This document shows, piece by piece, positions 1-7,747 of a stretch of DNA of 64,000 bases (positions are counted from its first letter, which is position 1; each line of letters starts with the position of its first letter). The notes below the pieces were generated by a model. The model made no database searches. It saw only the letters and a list, made by a program, of their open reading frames with translations, and was not told where the DNA came from. Origin of the DNA: Sphaerisporangium rhizosphaerae (GTDB lineage Bacteria; Actinomycetota; Actinomycetes; Streptosporangiales; Streptosporangiaceae); the NCBI RefSeq assembly GCF_042665155.1, contig NZ_JBHTCG010000032.1, positions 48,934 to 112,933 on the forward strand, in the 5' to 3' direction. A program made the translations under genes and the position numbers.

Positions 1-140
1 CGCCGGCCCATTGGGGCAGTGGCATCCCCGCAAGGCAGCGCACATCCCCCGGTGCGGCGCCATGCGGACCATCTTCGCGCACCTCGGCCCCCCGCGTACG
101 CGTGAGCGGAGAGAGACCCGGTCTCCTACTGGGCCAGGTA

Positions 141-222
141 AGGCCGATGTGGTCATCCGGCTCTGCCCGCAGAGTGCTCCGGAGGAGACTCGCTGTGCAA
201 AGGCTTCGTTCAGCTTCTTCAC
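141..222 (+). pseudogene. Fragment of an FtsX-extracellular-domain gene
   Basis: About 80 bases here match, nearly base for base, the middle of the FtsX-like gene at 14320-15207 (its part near 14860-14945). Both read GKADV-x-IRLCP followed by a similar Ala-Pro-Glu stretch. The reading frame is lost on both sides, so this is a scrap of a second copy. It has no start, no ribosome site and no membrane anchor. It shows that a paralogue of the 14.3-kb gene once lay here or was broken by recombination. Confidence 0.6.
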
Positions 223-480
223 GTGATCCCCGTCAGGGATGCCGCCAGTGACGAGGTAGTCGTCTACATTCCGCATAACCCGCTGGTAGAGCGGAAAGGA
301 AAGCCCGTCCAGCCAGGACTCCACCTCGCTCGAAGGTCACCACGTTCCAGGGCGGATCACACCTGACACTGATATCCCACACGGACGCGGTGACGTCGGT
401 GATCGGGTCCGCGATCTGCTCCGTGCGCCAGGGCGTTGCAAAAACGGCATGCCCAGACGATCAGCAGCCGGACGCCACCA
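195..480 (-). pseudogene. Frameshifted coding remnant downstream of the SARP gene
   Basis: On the minus strand two adjacent frames read like protein. One contains TEQIADPITDVTASVWDISV and then CDPPWNVVTFERGG. After one frame change near 325-330 it continues as EVESWLDGLSFPLYQRVMRN and DDYLVTGGIPDGDHVKKLNE. Each half is closed by stops in its own frame, and a single small indel would join them. I do not recognise the family. It looks like the decayed end of a gene following the SARP gene, and the coding reading is an inference from amino-acid composition. Confidence 0.4.
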
Positions 481-483
481 TCC

Positions 484-3400
484 TCAGTGCACCTGGTTCG
501 CATGACGCTCGAGTAGTACGGCGATCTCCTCGCACTCTGACGGCGAGATGGTTTCCAGAACGGTCGAAGCCTTCTGCCAGGCGCCGATGGCCGCCGCGAG
601 GTCTCCGGCTTCACGACGCACGTCGCCCAACGCACGCAGCGCCAGACCCTGACGCCGGGGAGCGGGAATGCCCTGACAGATCGCGACGACCGTCTCCAGG
701 ACCGTCGCCGCCTCGTCCAACCGCCGCCGCGAGCGATGGAGCTCCGCCCAGACGAACAGGACGCGAGCCTCGCCCAGACGTTCGTCCACGCTTCGGTACG
801 TGGCCAGAGCCTCGCCCAGGAGATGCTCGGCGTCCCCGAACAGCCGCAGAGCGAGTTTGGCGGAGGCGAGCCCCAGGGAGGCGTAGGCCGTGCCACGGGG
901 GAAACCGAGATCGGCGAAGAATGTCAGGGCCTGGGCGAAGGACTGTTCGGCGGCGGCGGGCTCGTCCTGGGCGAGCTGGATCTCACCCAGAAGGATCCGG
1001 GCGAACTGGCGGGCACGGACGTCGCCCACGGACCCGGCCTGCTCGACGGCGCGTTCGATGTAGGGACGGGCAGCGGCATGCCTGCCCTGGTTGAAGTGGA
1101 TCTGGCCGATCCCCCGCAGCACCGCGATCTCCGAACCCCGATCACCGGCCTCTGCCAGGCCGTCCGCCGCCTCGCCGTAGCAGGCCAGCGCCGCCGGGTA
1201 TCTCCCTTCGACGCGATGCAGCTCGGCCATGTTGACCAGAGCGAGCGCGTGCCCGTACCAGTCGCCGACTTTCGCGAACAGCCGGAGCGAATCTTCCAGG
1301 ACCTCGCCGCCGCGGAGGTTCTCGTCCTGTGCGAGGAACAGCCCGCCGAGCCCGTTCAGCACAGCCGCCTCACCTCTGAGGTTCCCCGCGTCGCGGACGC
1401 AGGACAAGGCGGTCTGCTGCGTCACCCGCCACTCGTCGTAGAAGCATCGGGTCTCGAACAGGTGCATGGCGCTGGAGGCGAGCTCCCAGCACAGCTCGTC
1501 GAGCCCCAGCGACGCGCATTGGCCGACGGCGGCGACGACTCCAGCGCGCTCGGCGTCGACCCAGGCGAGCGGGTCCCGTAGATGGAGTTCAACGATCTCC
1601 GAGCCGGGCGACCAGAGGGGGCTGCGGCCGTGCAGCAGGCGGTAGTCTCCGCCGCACAGTCGCACGTGCGCCTGGCGGGTCAGGGCAAGCCAGGCGCCCA
1701 AGGCTCGTCGCACCGCGGCGCTCTGTTCGTTCTCGGGCTCATCGGCCTCAGCGCATTCTCGCGCGTACACGCGCGTCAGGTCATGGAAGCGGAACCGCGC
1801 CTGCCCGGACGGGTCGCGACCCGCGACGTCAAGGAGACGGACCTCGACCAGTTCCCCGATCAGGTCCTCGGCCTCGGCGTGCGGTATGTCGAGCAAGGCC
1901 GCGGCCGCCCAGGCCGCGAAATCCGACGCCTCCAGCAGGCCGAGCAGGCGAAACAGCCGCCGTGCCGGAGAGGTCAGGCCCTGGTACCCCACGGCCAGGC
2001 TGGCCCGCACAGCCTGGGAGCCATGGGAGAGCTGGTCCAGGCGGCTGCGGGTGTCGCTCAGTCTGATGACCAACTGATCCAGGCCCTCATGCGGCCGCGC
2101 GGCAAGCTTGGCGCCGGCGATACGCACCGCGAGGGGCAGGCCACCACACAACCGGACGAGCATGTCGGCGTCACTGGGCGCTTCGGCCGCCCGATCGGCG
2201 CCGATGAGATGCCGCAGGAGTTCGAGCGCCTCACCGGACGGCATCACCGGCAGGTCGATCGTCCGTGCCGCGGGCAGAGCCGTCAGCCGGTGCCTGCTGG
2301 TGATCAGGACCGCGCACCCCGGCGTGCCCGGCAGCAGCGGGTAGAGCTGCCCCTCGTCCGCCGCATCGTCGAGCACCACCAGGTAACGCCCGTTCGCCAA
2401 CGTGCCGCGGTAAAGCTCCGCCCGCTGGTCCAGCCCCGCAGGATCGGTGGCGCTGTCGACCCCGAGCGCGCGCAGAAACCGGCCCAGCGCCTCCTCCGGA
2501 TCTGTGGGACGGTTCTCGCCGCCGCGCAGGTTGATGTACAACTGCCCGTCGGGGAAGTCCCGCCGGACGTGGTGGGCAATGTGGACGGCCAGGGCGGTCT
2601 TACCCACGCCTCCCTGACCCGATATCACGCAAAGGGGCACCGTCGCCGGCGTAGGTGTCCCCGCGGTCCCCGCCGTCCCTGCGGTCGCGGAGGTCGTTGC
2701 CTTGCCGCGGCCCAGGCGAAGCGCCTTGATCGCCGCCGACAGCTCTCCTCGCCTGCCGACGAAGTCGGCGATGTCCGGCGGTAGCTGGCAGATGCCCCCG
2801 GCCCGCGGTCCGGGCACGGTTGGCGGCAGGTCACCGCCGAGGACCATGGCCTGCAACTGTTGCAGGTCTTTACCAGGTTCGACGCCCAGCTCTGCAACGA
2901 GCACGTCGCGGGCCCGACGGTAGGCGTCAAGCGCCTTGTCCCGCTGTCCCGCGCGCGCGAGCGCGAGTATGAGTAGATACCAGGCCCTCTCCCGTAAAGG
3001 CTGCTCAGCCAGCAGGCGGCGGAGGTCCTCGATGATCTCTTGGCGGGGACCGAGGACGAGCTTCACCTCCGCGTAGTCAAGGCGCGCCTGCGTGCGGCGC
3101 TCCTCCACCTCGGTGACACGGGCGAGAAGGTCGCCCTCCAGTGGAGTGCCCTCGGCGGGCTGCCCACGCCAAAGCGCCAGCGCCCGTTCGAACCGTTCGA
3201 CCGCGGCCTCGGCCTCGCCCCTTTCGGCCTCCAGCCGAGCGAGCCGTATCTCCTGGTCGAAGGTGAGCAGATCGACCTCCTCTGTACCAGCTTGCAGCAA
3301 GTAGCCGGGTCCCCTCGTGAAGAGGCGAGTCCCCGTCGGCAACGCCTTTCTCAGCTGGGCGACGTACGTGTGCAGGTTGGGGACCGCCGAAGAGGGAGGG

Positions 3401-3564
3401 TTGGCCCACAGCGAGGCGATCAGACAGTCCCTGGACACCGTGGTGTTGACACTGAGCAGCAGACTGGCCAGGACCGCGCTCTGCTTACCGCTCAGCGCGC
3501 CGAGCTGCTGACCGCCCACGCGAACGCATACCGGCCCCAAGATCCCGAAGGTCACTTCCGCCAA
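484..3564 (-). CDS. SARP-family regulator with NB-ARC and TPR domains (AfsR-like)
   Basis: This 1026-residue regulator has the AfsR layout. An OmpR-type winged helix fills residues 1-95 and a bacterial transcriptional activator (BTAD) helical domain about 96-245. An NB-ARC ATPase follows with Walker A GQGGVGKT at 316-323 and a VVLDDA Walker B near 395. Tetratricopeptide repeats occupy about 690-1010. SARPs bind direct heptamer repeats and activate secondary-metabolite genes, while NB-ARC/TPR parts sense or oligomerise. The start is TTG with a GGGAG ribosome site upstream; the family N-terminus (FGILGP) begins right after it. A Thr/Ala/Gly-rich repeat linker (289-308) precedes the ATPase. Its targets are not evident. 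The divergent side holds the secreted-peptide pair rather than a biosynthetic cluster. Confidence 0.93.
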   Translation of the reverse strand: MAEVTFGILGPVCVRVGGQQLGALSGKQSAVLASLLLSVNTTVSRDCLIASLWANPPSSAVPNLHTYVAQLRKALPTGTRLFTRGPGYLLQAGTEEVDLLTFDQEIRLARLEAERGEAEAAVERFERALALWRGQPAEGTPLEGDLLARVTEVEERRTQARLDYAEVKLVLGPRQEIIEDLRRLLAEQPLRERAWYLLILALARAGQRDKALDAYRRARDVLVAELGVEPGKDLQQLQAMVLGGDLPPTVPGPRAGGICQLPPDIADFVGRRGELSAAIKALRLGRGKATTSATAGTAGTAGTPTPATVPLCVISGQGGVGKTALAVHIAHHVRRDFPDGQLYINLRGGENRPTDPEEALGRFLRALGVDSATDPAGLDQRAELYRGTLANGRYLVVLDDAADEGQLYPLLPGTPGCAVLITSRHRLTALPAARTIDLPVMPSGEALELLRHLIGADRAAEAPSDADMLVRLCGGLPLAVRIAGAKLAARPHEGLDQLVIRLSDTRSRLDQLSHGSQAVRASLAVGYQGLTSPARRLFRLLGLLEASDFAAWAAAALLDIPHAEAEDLIGELVEVRLLDVAGRDPSGQARFRFHDLTRVYARECAEADEPENEQSAAVRRALGAWLALTRQAHVRLCGGDYRLLHGRSPLWSPGSEIVELHLRDPLAWVDAERAGVVAAVGQCASLGLDELCWELASSAMHLFETRCFYDEWRVTQQTALSCVRDAGNLRGEAAVLNGLGGLFLAQDENLRGGEVLEDSLRLFAKVGDWYGHALALVNMAELHRVEGRYPAALACYGEAADGLAEAGDRGSEIAVLRGIGQIHFNQGRHAAARPYIERAVEQAGSVGDVRARQFARILLGEIQLAQDEPAAAEQSFAQALTFFADLGFPRGTAYASLGLASAKLALRLFGDAEHLLGEALATYRSVDERLGEARVLFVWAELHRSRRRLDEAATVLETVVAICQGIPAPRRQGLALRALGDVRREAGDLAAAIGAWQKASTVLETISPSECEEIAVLLERHANQVH

Positions 3565-3866
3565 GTCGCGCTCCCGCCTGTGACCAGTGGGTCGATCTAC
3601 GGCACTTGGCCATTGTCGATCAGGAAAGGCCGCCAGTCGAGAGTGGCCGCCGGGCGCTCATGGACCACGTCGCCCCGCCCGGGACCCGCCCACACCACCC
3701 CGGCCGCGAGACCCCCGGGTACGTGACATCCGCCGGCCATCCCATTGGTGGGCCGCCCTCACCGGGCAACTGACCGCGGCCGAGTGGTTCCTTTCCCCCT
3801 CACGACGTGGCCGATGACGAAAGCGCGCCCGGCAGGGAACTCTACCGAGCGCGCTTAGAAGGTTGT
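3565..3866. other. Intergenic stretch upstream of the SARP gene
   Basis: These 302 bases lie between the start of the SARP gene and the 3' end of the minus-strand peptide gene. They should hold the SARP promoter. I see no convincing ORF, no clear hairpin and no heptamer repeat series. Confidence 0.5.
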
Positions 3867-4136
3867 TCAGGAGTAGAACCAGAGACCGAATCCGGGGCTG
3901 TCCCACAGACACTTGTACTTCTTCACTTTGCCCACATAGACGGCGGCCTCCCCAACGGCATTGCACGTCTCCGAGTCCGCGTAGACCTGATACAGGCGCC
4001 ACGAGGCGGCGTCAGCCGGTGCGGCGGTCAGGCTAACGCCGGCGGTCGCCGCGACGATGAGAAGAGCCAGGGCTTGTGCGGACTTGCGAAGCAGGCCGAG
4101 TCGTCCTCGGAATGTATGTGTGAGGTCGGCAGGCAT
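3867..4136 (-). CDS. Small secreted peptide with CLWDSPGFGLW C-terminus
   Basis: This 89-residue precursor starts at an ATG preceded by a GTGGAGGACAAC ribosome site. Residues 1-44 form a Sec signal peptide: charged N-region, hydrophobic core ALALLIVAATAGVSL, and an ADAA-type cleavage site. The mature peptide is about 46 residues, with two cysteines that could form one disulfide. It begins W-x-L-Y-x-VYA and ends with KCLWDSPGFGLWFYS. The same pattern occurs in the divergent peptide at 4513-4746. I recognise no named family. Candidate roles include signalling, antimicrobial or surface activity; none is shown by the sequence. The pairing with a close relative and the complete signal peptide argue that it is a real gene. 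Confidence 0.75.
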   Translation of the reverse strand: MPADLTHTFRGRLGLLRKSAQALALLIVAATAGVSLTAAPADAASWRLYQVYADSETCNAVGEAAVYVGKVKKYKCLWDSPGFGLWFYS

Positions 4137-4512
4137 GATGCTTGTTGTCCTCCACTTCGTGGGGTGTGTGAAGCGGACGCTGAGTGCTTCCTGATCCAGG
4201 ATCACCGAAGGCGCCATACAACCGCCACAAAGACGCCACTGACCGCAGGCTCGGGTGGAGATGTCCTGGCGACGGGACGACGACTCACGCTTGCCTGGAC
4301 CGCCTTCCGCGTCGGCGCCGTTATTCCCTGAGCGATGTAGAGCATCACTTAAGACATTCTCGGCCGCACGCCGCACTCCACCATGGCCCGCATATGGCGG
4401 GTTTATGGCAGCACTGTCTATTATTCCGTATGACGCACCCCCGAAAACGGAACAGTCCGAGAAGGAGGACCCAACATGCCGTGTCCGTCTAGAGCGATGG
4501 GAGACCGCGCGA
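4137..4512. promoter_or_regulatory. Divergent promoter region between the two secreted-peptide genes
   Basis: This 376-bp region separates two divergent, related peptide genes and is more AT-rich than its surroundings. A TATTAT hexamer near 4419-4424 is a reasonable minus-10 element for the plus-strand peptide, and a short inverted repeat CCCGC-ATATG-GCGGG lies just upstream (about 4386-4400). No clear minus-35 was found. Shared control of both genes from this region is an inference. Confidence 0.35.
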
Positions 4513-4523
4513 ATGCCACGTAA
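4476..4523 (+). CDS. Possible 15-codon leader ORF overlapping the peptide start
   Basis: The best ribosome site in this area (GAAGGAGG) sits seven bases before the ATG at 4476. That ATG does not open the secreted-peptide frame. It opens a 15-residue ORF (MPCPSRAMGDRANAT) whose TAA stop lies inside the start of the secreted-peptide gene, so the two overlap by 11 bases. This would suit translational coupling, in which ribosomes ending the leader restart on the peptide gene. It is too short to support by homology, and the ribosome site may simply have drifted. Confidence 0.3.
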   Translation: MPCPSRAMGDRANAT

Positions 4524-4746
4524 GCGCATGAGATCGGCCGCCTTCCTTATCGCAAGCGTCACCTTCCTTACGACTATTGGCGTGGCTTCTCCCGCTCAAG
4601 CCTCAGACTGGTGGCTGTTCAAAGTATATGCATACATGCAATCATGTAAATCCACCGGAATTTATTTGATAGGAGAAACGACTATCGCGAAGGAGTACAG
4701 CTGCCTATGGGACAGCCCCGGCTACGGACTCTGGCTCCGTAAGTAG
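4513..4746 (+). CDS. Small secreted peptide with CLWDSPGYGLW C-terminus
   Basis: This 77-residue precursor has a signal peptide in residues 1-30 (MPRKRMRS, hydrophobic core, cleavage after AQA). The mature part is about 47 residues and begins SDWWLFKVYA. Two cysteines lie in the mature part and it closes with SCLWDSPGYGLWLRK. It shares W-x-L-x-x-VYA, the cysteine spacing and the CLWDSPG-x-GLW tail with the divergent peptide at 3867-4136, but little else, so the two are old paralogues. Its own ATG lacks a strong ribosome site; initiation may be coupled to the overlapping leader at 4476. Function unknown. Confidence 0.72.
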   Translation: MPRKRMRSAAFLIASVTFLTTIGVASPAQASDWWLFKVYAYMQSCKSTGIYLIGETTIAKEYSCLWDSPGYGLWLRK

Positions 4747-5188
4747 ATAATCACCTAGAGCTTTCCCGAACAGGATTTCAGGCACAAAGCCGGCTTGGCC
4801 ACTCAGGGCGTGTTTCAGAAGTGGCCGACAAGAGCCCCCGATACAGATCGGGGGCTCAAGCAGTCTTATGCGTCGCTCTTCTCCAGCAGTGAGGCTTTTT
4901 CATCCTGGGTTATTCGAGGCAGTTGCCGGTCCTCAGCTGAGGCGCATCTTCGACTCGAGTCGCGCGTCGGCTTCCGATGTCGCCGACCGACTGCCCGGGA
5001 TCTTCGATGACCATGACCTCGTCGGTCCGGAAGACGACGGCTTCAGGAGATGGCCCGCTCGATGCGGCGGAACGGCACTCGTAGCCGTCGGGCTCGTGCA
5101 GCCTCGCAGCCGGGACCTCAGCACGCGAGGTCCATTTCGGCGGGGCTAGGGTGATCGCTGTTGCCCTGCGACGGTGGAGGAGACGTTG
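4747..5188. other. Intergenic stretch holding a terminator
   Basis: These 442 bases contain the hairpin at 4832-4857 and no gene I can support. The minus-strand frame near 4910-5110 reads PDGYECRSAASSGPSPEAVV and onward with fairly natural codon use. It has no start and no recognisable relative, so it is at most a gene scrap. Confidence 0.4.
4832..4857 (+). terminator. Hairpin terminator after the secreted-peptide gene
   Basis: This is a perfect 11-bp stem (GAGCCCCCGAT with ATCGGGGGCTC) around an ACAG loop, about 85 bases past the peptide stop. It lacks a long T-tract, as is common for actinomycete terminators. Confidence 0.6.
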
Positions 5189-5653
5189 ATGACCGCCGAC
5201 CCAACACTGACCCGGATCGGCCAAGCGGTGGACCTGCATCACGGCCAGGGTCAGCGTGACGCCGCTCGCGAGCTGTTCGCGCAGATCTGGGATGACATCG
5301 GCGGCGAGCAGGGCGAGCCGCTGCATGTGTGCGTCCTGGCCCACTCGATGGCCGACGTGCAGGACGACGTTCACGAGGAACTGCTGTGGGATCTGCGGGC
5401 CCTCGCCGCCGCTGATCGGGTGACCGATGACCAGGTTGCGCAGGCCGGAGTGGCGATCCCGGTGGCCGGCCTGTATCCGTCCTTGCACCTGAACCTGGGT
5501 GACTGCTACCGCCGGCTGGGCGACCTCGACCGCGCCCGTGAGCACCTCCAGCAGGCCCGGGCCGGGATGGGCGCGCTCGGCGATGACGGGTACGGCAAGC
5601 TCATCAGAGGCGGCCTGGAACGCCTGGCCGAGCGGTTGGGTGAGACCGTCTGA
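5189..5653 (+). CDS. Small tetratricopeptide-like protein
   Basis: This 154-residue helical protein has a GGTGGAGGAG ribosome site six bases before its ATG. The C-terminal half contains a TPR-like pair of helices (LHLNLGDCYRRLGDLDRARE followed by HLQQARAG). The N-terminal half resembles the helical repeats seen in many small actinomycete proteins of unknown role (ARELFAQIWDDIGGE). There is no signal peptide or membrane segment. It is probably a cytosolic protein-protein adaptor; that is inferred only from the fold. A second copy of this gene with its upstream sequence, carrying a large internal deletion and a frameshift, lies at about 16264-16494. Confidence 0.8.
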   Translation: MTADPTLTRIGQAVDLHHGQGQRDAARELFAQIWDDIGGEQGEPLHVCVLAHSMADVQDDVHEELLWDLRALAAADRVTDDQVAQAGVAIPVAGLYPSLHLNLGDCYRRLGDLDRAREHLQQARAGMGALGDDGYGKLIRGGLERLAERLGETV

Positions 5654-5739
5654 TCCCCGCTGAGGCCGACGACACGGCCGGCGCCGGGAATCAGGTACGT
5701 CGCGAATCGCGCCCTTGAGATGGACGCCGTTCACGTTCG

Positions 5740-6486
5740 TCAGCGGAGGGCATGGGAAATTCTTCGGGCAGTCGCTCGAACGGAGGGAGCAAGCGTCTGG
5801 GGGGATTGGCTGCCTGCTCGGAAGCAAATGGACACAGCCGCCACTACCGAGCCGTCCGCCCCGTAGATCGGCGCCCCGACGCATTGGACGTCCGGCCCGA
5901 CCATTCTGTCGCTGGTGGAGTAGCCCTCCCGGCGGACGCCGGCCAGAAGGGAGCGGAGCCGGCCCGGATCTGTGACGGTTTTCTCGGTATAGCGCCGCAG
6001 TGGAGCGCTCAGATATTCCTCTCGTACGTCGCCAGGGGCATGGGCGAGCAATACCAATCCCGCTCCCGTGGCGAATGCGCCGAACCGGCCTCCCGCCCGG
6101 CTGCCGGCCTGCGGAGCGTTGGGCGTGCTCAGACGTTCCAGGAAGACGACGTCCAGGTGATCCCGCACGGAAAGGTGGATATGTTGTTCCTTCGTGACGT
6201 CGTACAGGTCGTGCAGGAACGGCAGGGCGGCATTCCGCAGGGCGAAGCCGCGGGGCGCGAGGGTGGCCACCTCCCACAGTCGCAGGCCCACCCTGTAGCG
6301 CCGGTCGGGTCCACGCTCGAGAGCTCCCCATTCGACGAGTTCGGCGGCACGACGGTGGACAGTGGGCATCGACAGCCCGGTCCGCCTCGACAATTCGGTG
6401 AGCGTCAGCGCAGGAGTTTCGTAGGAGAACGCTCCGAGCAACGCCAGGACCTTGTCGGTCACCGACATGCTGTGCTCGTCGGACAT
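5740..6486 (-). CDS. IclR-family transcriptional regulator
   Basis: This 248-residue protein has an N-terminal winged helix-turn-helix at about 8-70 (TLTELSRRTGLSMPTVHRRA). The C-terminal IclR effector-binding domain spans about 85-245 (GGRFGAFATGAGLVLLA, then VGPDVQCVGAPIYGADGSVV). IclR proteins bind small carboxylic acids or aromatic catabolites and usually control the neighbouring operon. An AGGAAGG ribosome site precedes the ATG. The nearest candidates for control are the alpha/beta hydrolase genes just upstream in the same direction (6749-8602), but no operator was identified. Confidence 0.9.
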   Translation of the reverse strand: MSDEHSMSVTDKVLALLGAFSYETPALTLTELSRRTGLSMPTVHRRAAELVEWGALERGPDRRYRVGLRLWEVATLAPRGFALRNAALPFLHDLYDVTKEQHIHLSVRDHLDVVFLERLSTPNAPQAGSRAGGRFGAFATGAGLVLLAHAPGDVREEYLSAPLRRYTEKTVTDPGRLRSLLAGVRREGYSTSDRMVGPDVQCVGAPIYGADGSVVAAVSICFRAGSQSPQTLAPSVRATARRISHALR

Positions 6487-6748
6487 GTTCCCTGCCTTCC
6501 TGCGCGATGGTCTCCGCGCCGTTCGATGGATGCTCGCTCAGCCACCCGAAGATGATGTGACCCGATGGGCGAGAGGTCGCGTCGGCGGAGTGGCCGGGTG
6601 GGTCATCTCGCTGTACCTCCGGACGTGATCGATCGGTCGGTGTCGAATGGCGCCGCCGGGCGGCCCCGCTGTTCCCCGCGGGACGACCGATGTGTCGGTC
6701 GGCGGGGTGTGCCGGAACGCCCGGTGATGCCGTGGCTGGTGCTTGTTG

Positions 6749-7600
6749 TCAACGGGTGGTCGCGGTGGCCTGTTCGATGAGGTTGGTGACGATCTCCGGG
6801 TTGGTCACCTGTGCGGCGTGGGGGGTGCCGGCCTTGACGGTGTGGGCGTGGGCTCGGGCGGCCATGAAGCGCTCGGCCGCCGGAGGAATCAGGTGGTCGT
6901 CGTTGGAGACGAGATACCAGGAGGGGATGGTCTTCCACGCGGGCGGGCCAGACGGTTCATCGAGGGTATGCGGGGCGGCGGGGCTCTGTGTGGCGGCGAG
7001 CTCCGCGGCGGTCTTGTCGCTGAGGCGGTTACTCAGGAACAGGTCCCGGTATTCATCCGCCTTAGCATACAAGTCGACTCCGGCGGTGCCGTCGGCCAGG
7101 GTGAAGGGGACGGGGGTGAGGGCGGTGGGGATTTGGGCCTTGGGGTCGTTGGTGATGTGGGTGCCGGGGAACTTCGCGGTCAGGTCCGCGGCGCTCTCGC
7201 CATCGTCCGGGGCGAAGGCCGAGATGTAGACCAGGGCCTTGACGTTGGTGTCGTCCGTGGCGGCGTTGGTGATGACGGATCCGCCGTAGGAGTGGCCGAC
7301 CAGGACGACGGGGCCCTTGATGGTCTTGAGGTAGGAAGCCAGATAGGCCGAGTCGTCGGAGAGGCTGCGCAGACCTGTGGGAGGGGCGGCGACCGGATAT
7401 CCCTTGGACTGCAGGCGCTTGACCACGCCGCTCCAGCCGGCCGAGTCGGACCAGGCTCCGTTCACGAGGACCACGGTCGGTTTCGGGGCCGAGGCCGTCT
7501 GGTGGGAGGATGCGGCCGACGCGAGGGTGGTCACGCCGCCGGCGAGGGCGACCCCGGTCGCACAGGCGATGGCGACGCGGAAAGTACGACGGTTGAGCAC
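6749..7600 (-). CDS. Secreted alpha/beta hydrolase (esterase-like)
   Basis: This 283-residue protein starts at GTG with an AAGGAG ribosome site seven bases ahead. Residues 1-30 are an export signal with a twin-arginine-like NRRTFRVA motif and an ASAA cleavage site, so it may use the Tat route. The alpha/beta hydrolase core follows: the VLVNGAW oxyanion region, nucleophile Ser104 in GHSYGG, an Asp near 234 in SNDDHLIPP and His261 in GTPHAAQ. Related proteins are esterases or lactonases of the salicylate-esterase/hydroxynitrile-lyase type. The substrate cannot be told from sequence. The next gene upstream is a second hydrolase in the same orientation, 147 bp away. Confidence 0.88.
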   Translation of the reverse strand: MLNRRTFRVAIACATGVALAGGVTTLASAASSHQTASAPKPTVVLVNGAWSDSAGWSGVVKRLQSKGYPVAAPPTGLRSLSDDSAYLASYLKTIKGPVVLVGHSYGGSVITNAATDDTNVKALVYISAFAPDDGESAADLTAKFPGTHITNDPKAQIPTALTPVPFTLADGTAGVDLYAKADEYRDLFLSNRLSDKTAAELAATQSPAAPHTLDEPSGPPAWKTIPSWYLVSNDDHLIPPAAERFMAARAHAHTVKAGTPHAAQVTNPEIVTNLIEQATATTR

Positions 7601-7747
7601 GGGTTTCTCCTTGTGTGATGGATCATCGCTTGTTGAGCGCGGACATGCTTGTCCGCGGGAACGCACGGCGGTGGAGATGGATCAGTGGACCGCCCCCGCA
7701 CCTGGAGGTGGCGTTGTGCCGGGCTGTGGATGGCGGGCCGTCTGCGG

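Noticed and set aside
4910..5110. Minus-strand frame reading like protein (PDGYECRSAASSGPSPEAVV and on)
   Set aside because: No start codon with a ribosome site and no recognisable domain; possibly a gene scrap but not supportable as a feature.
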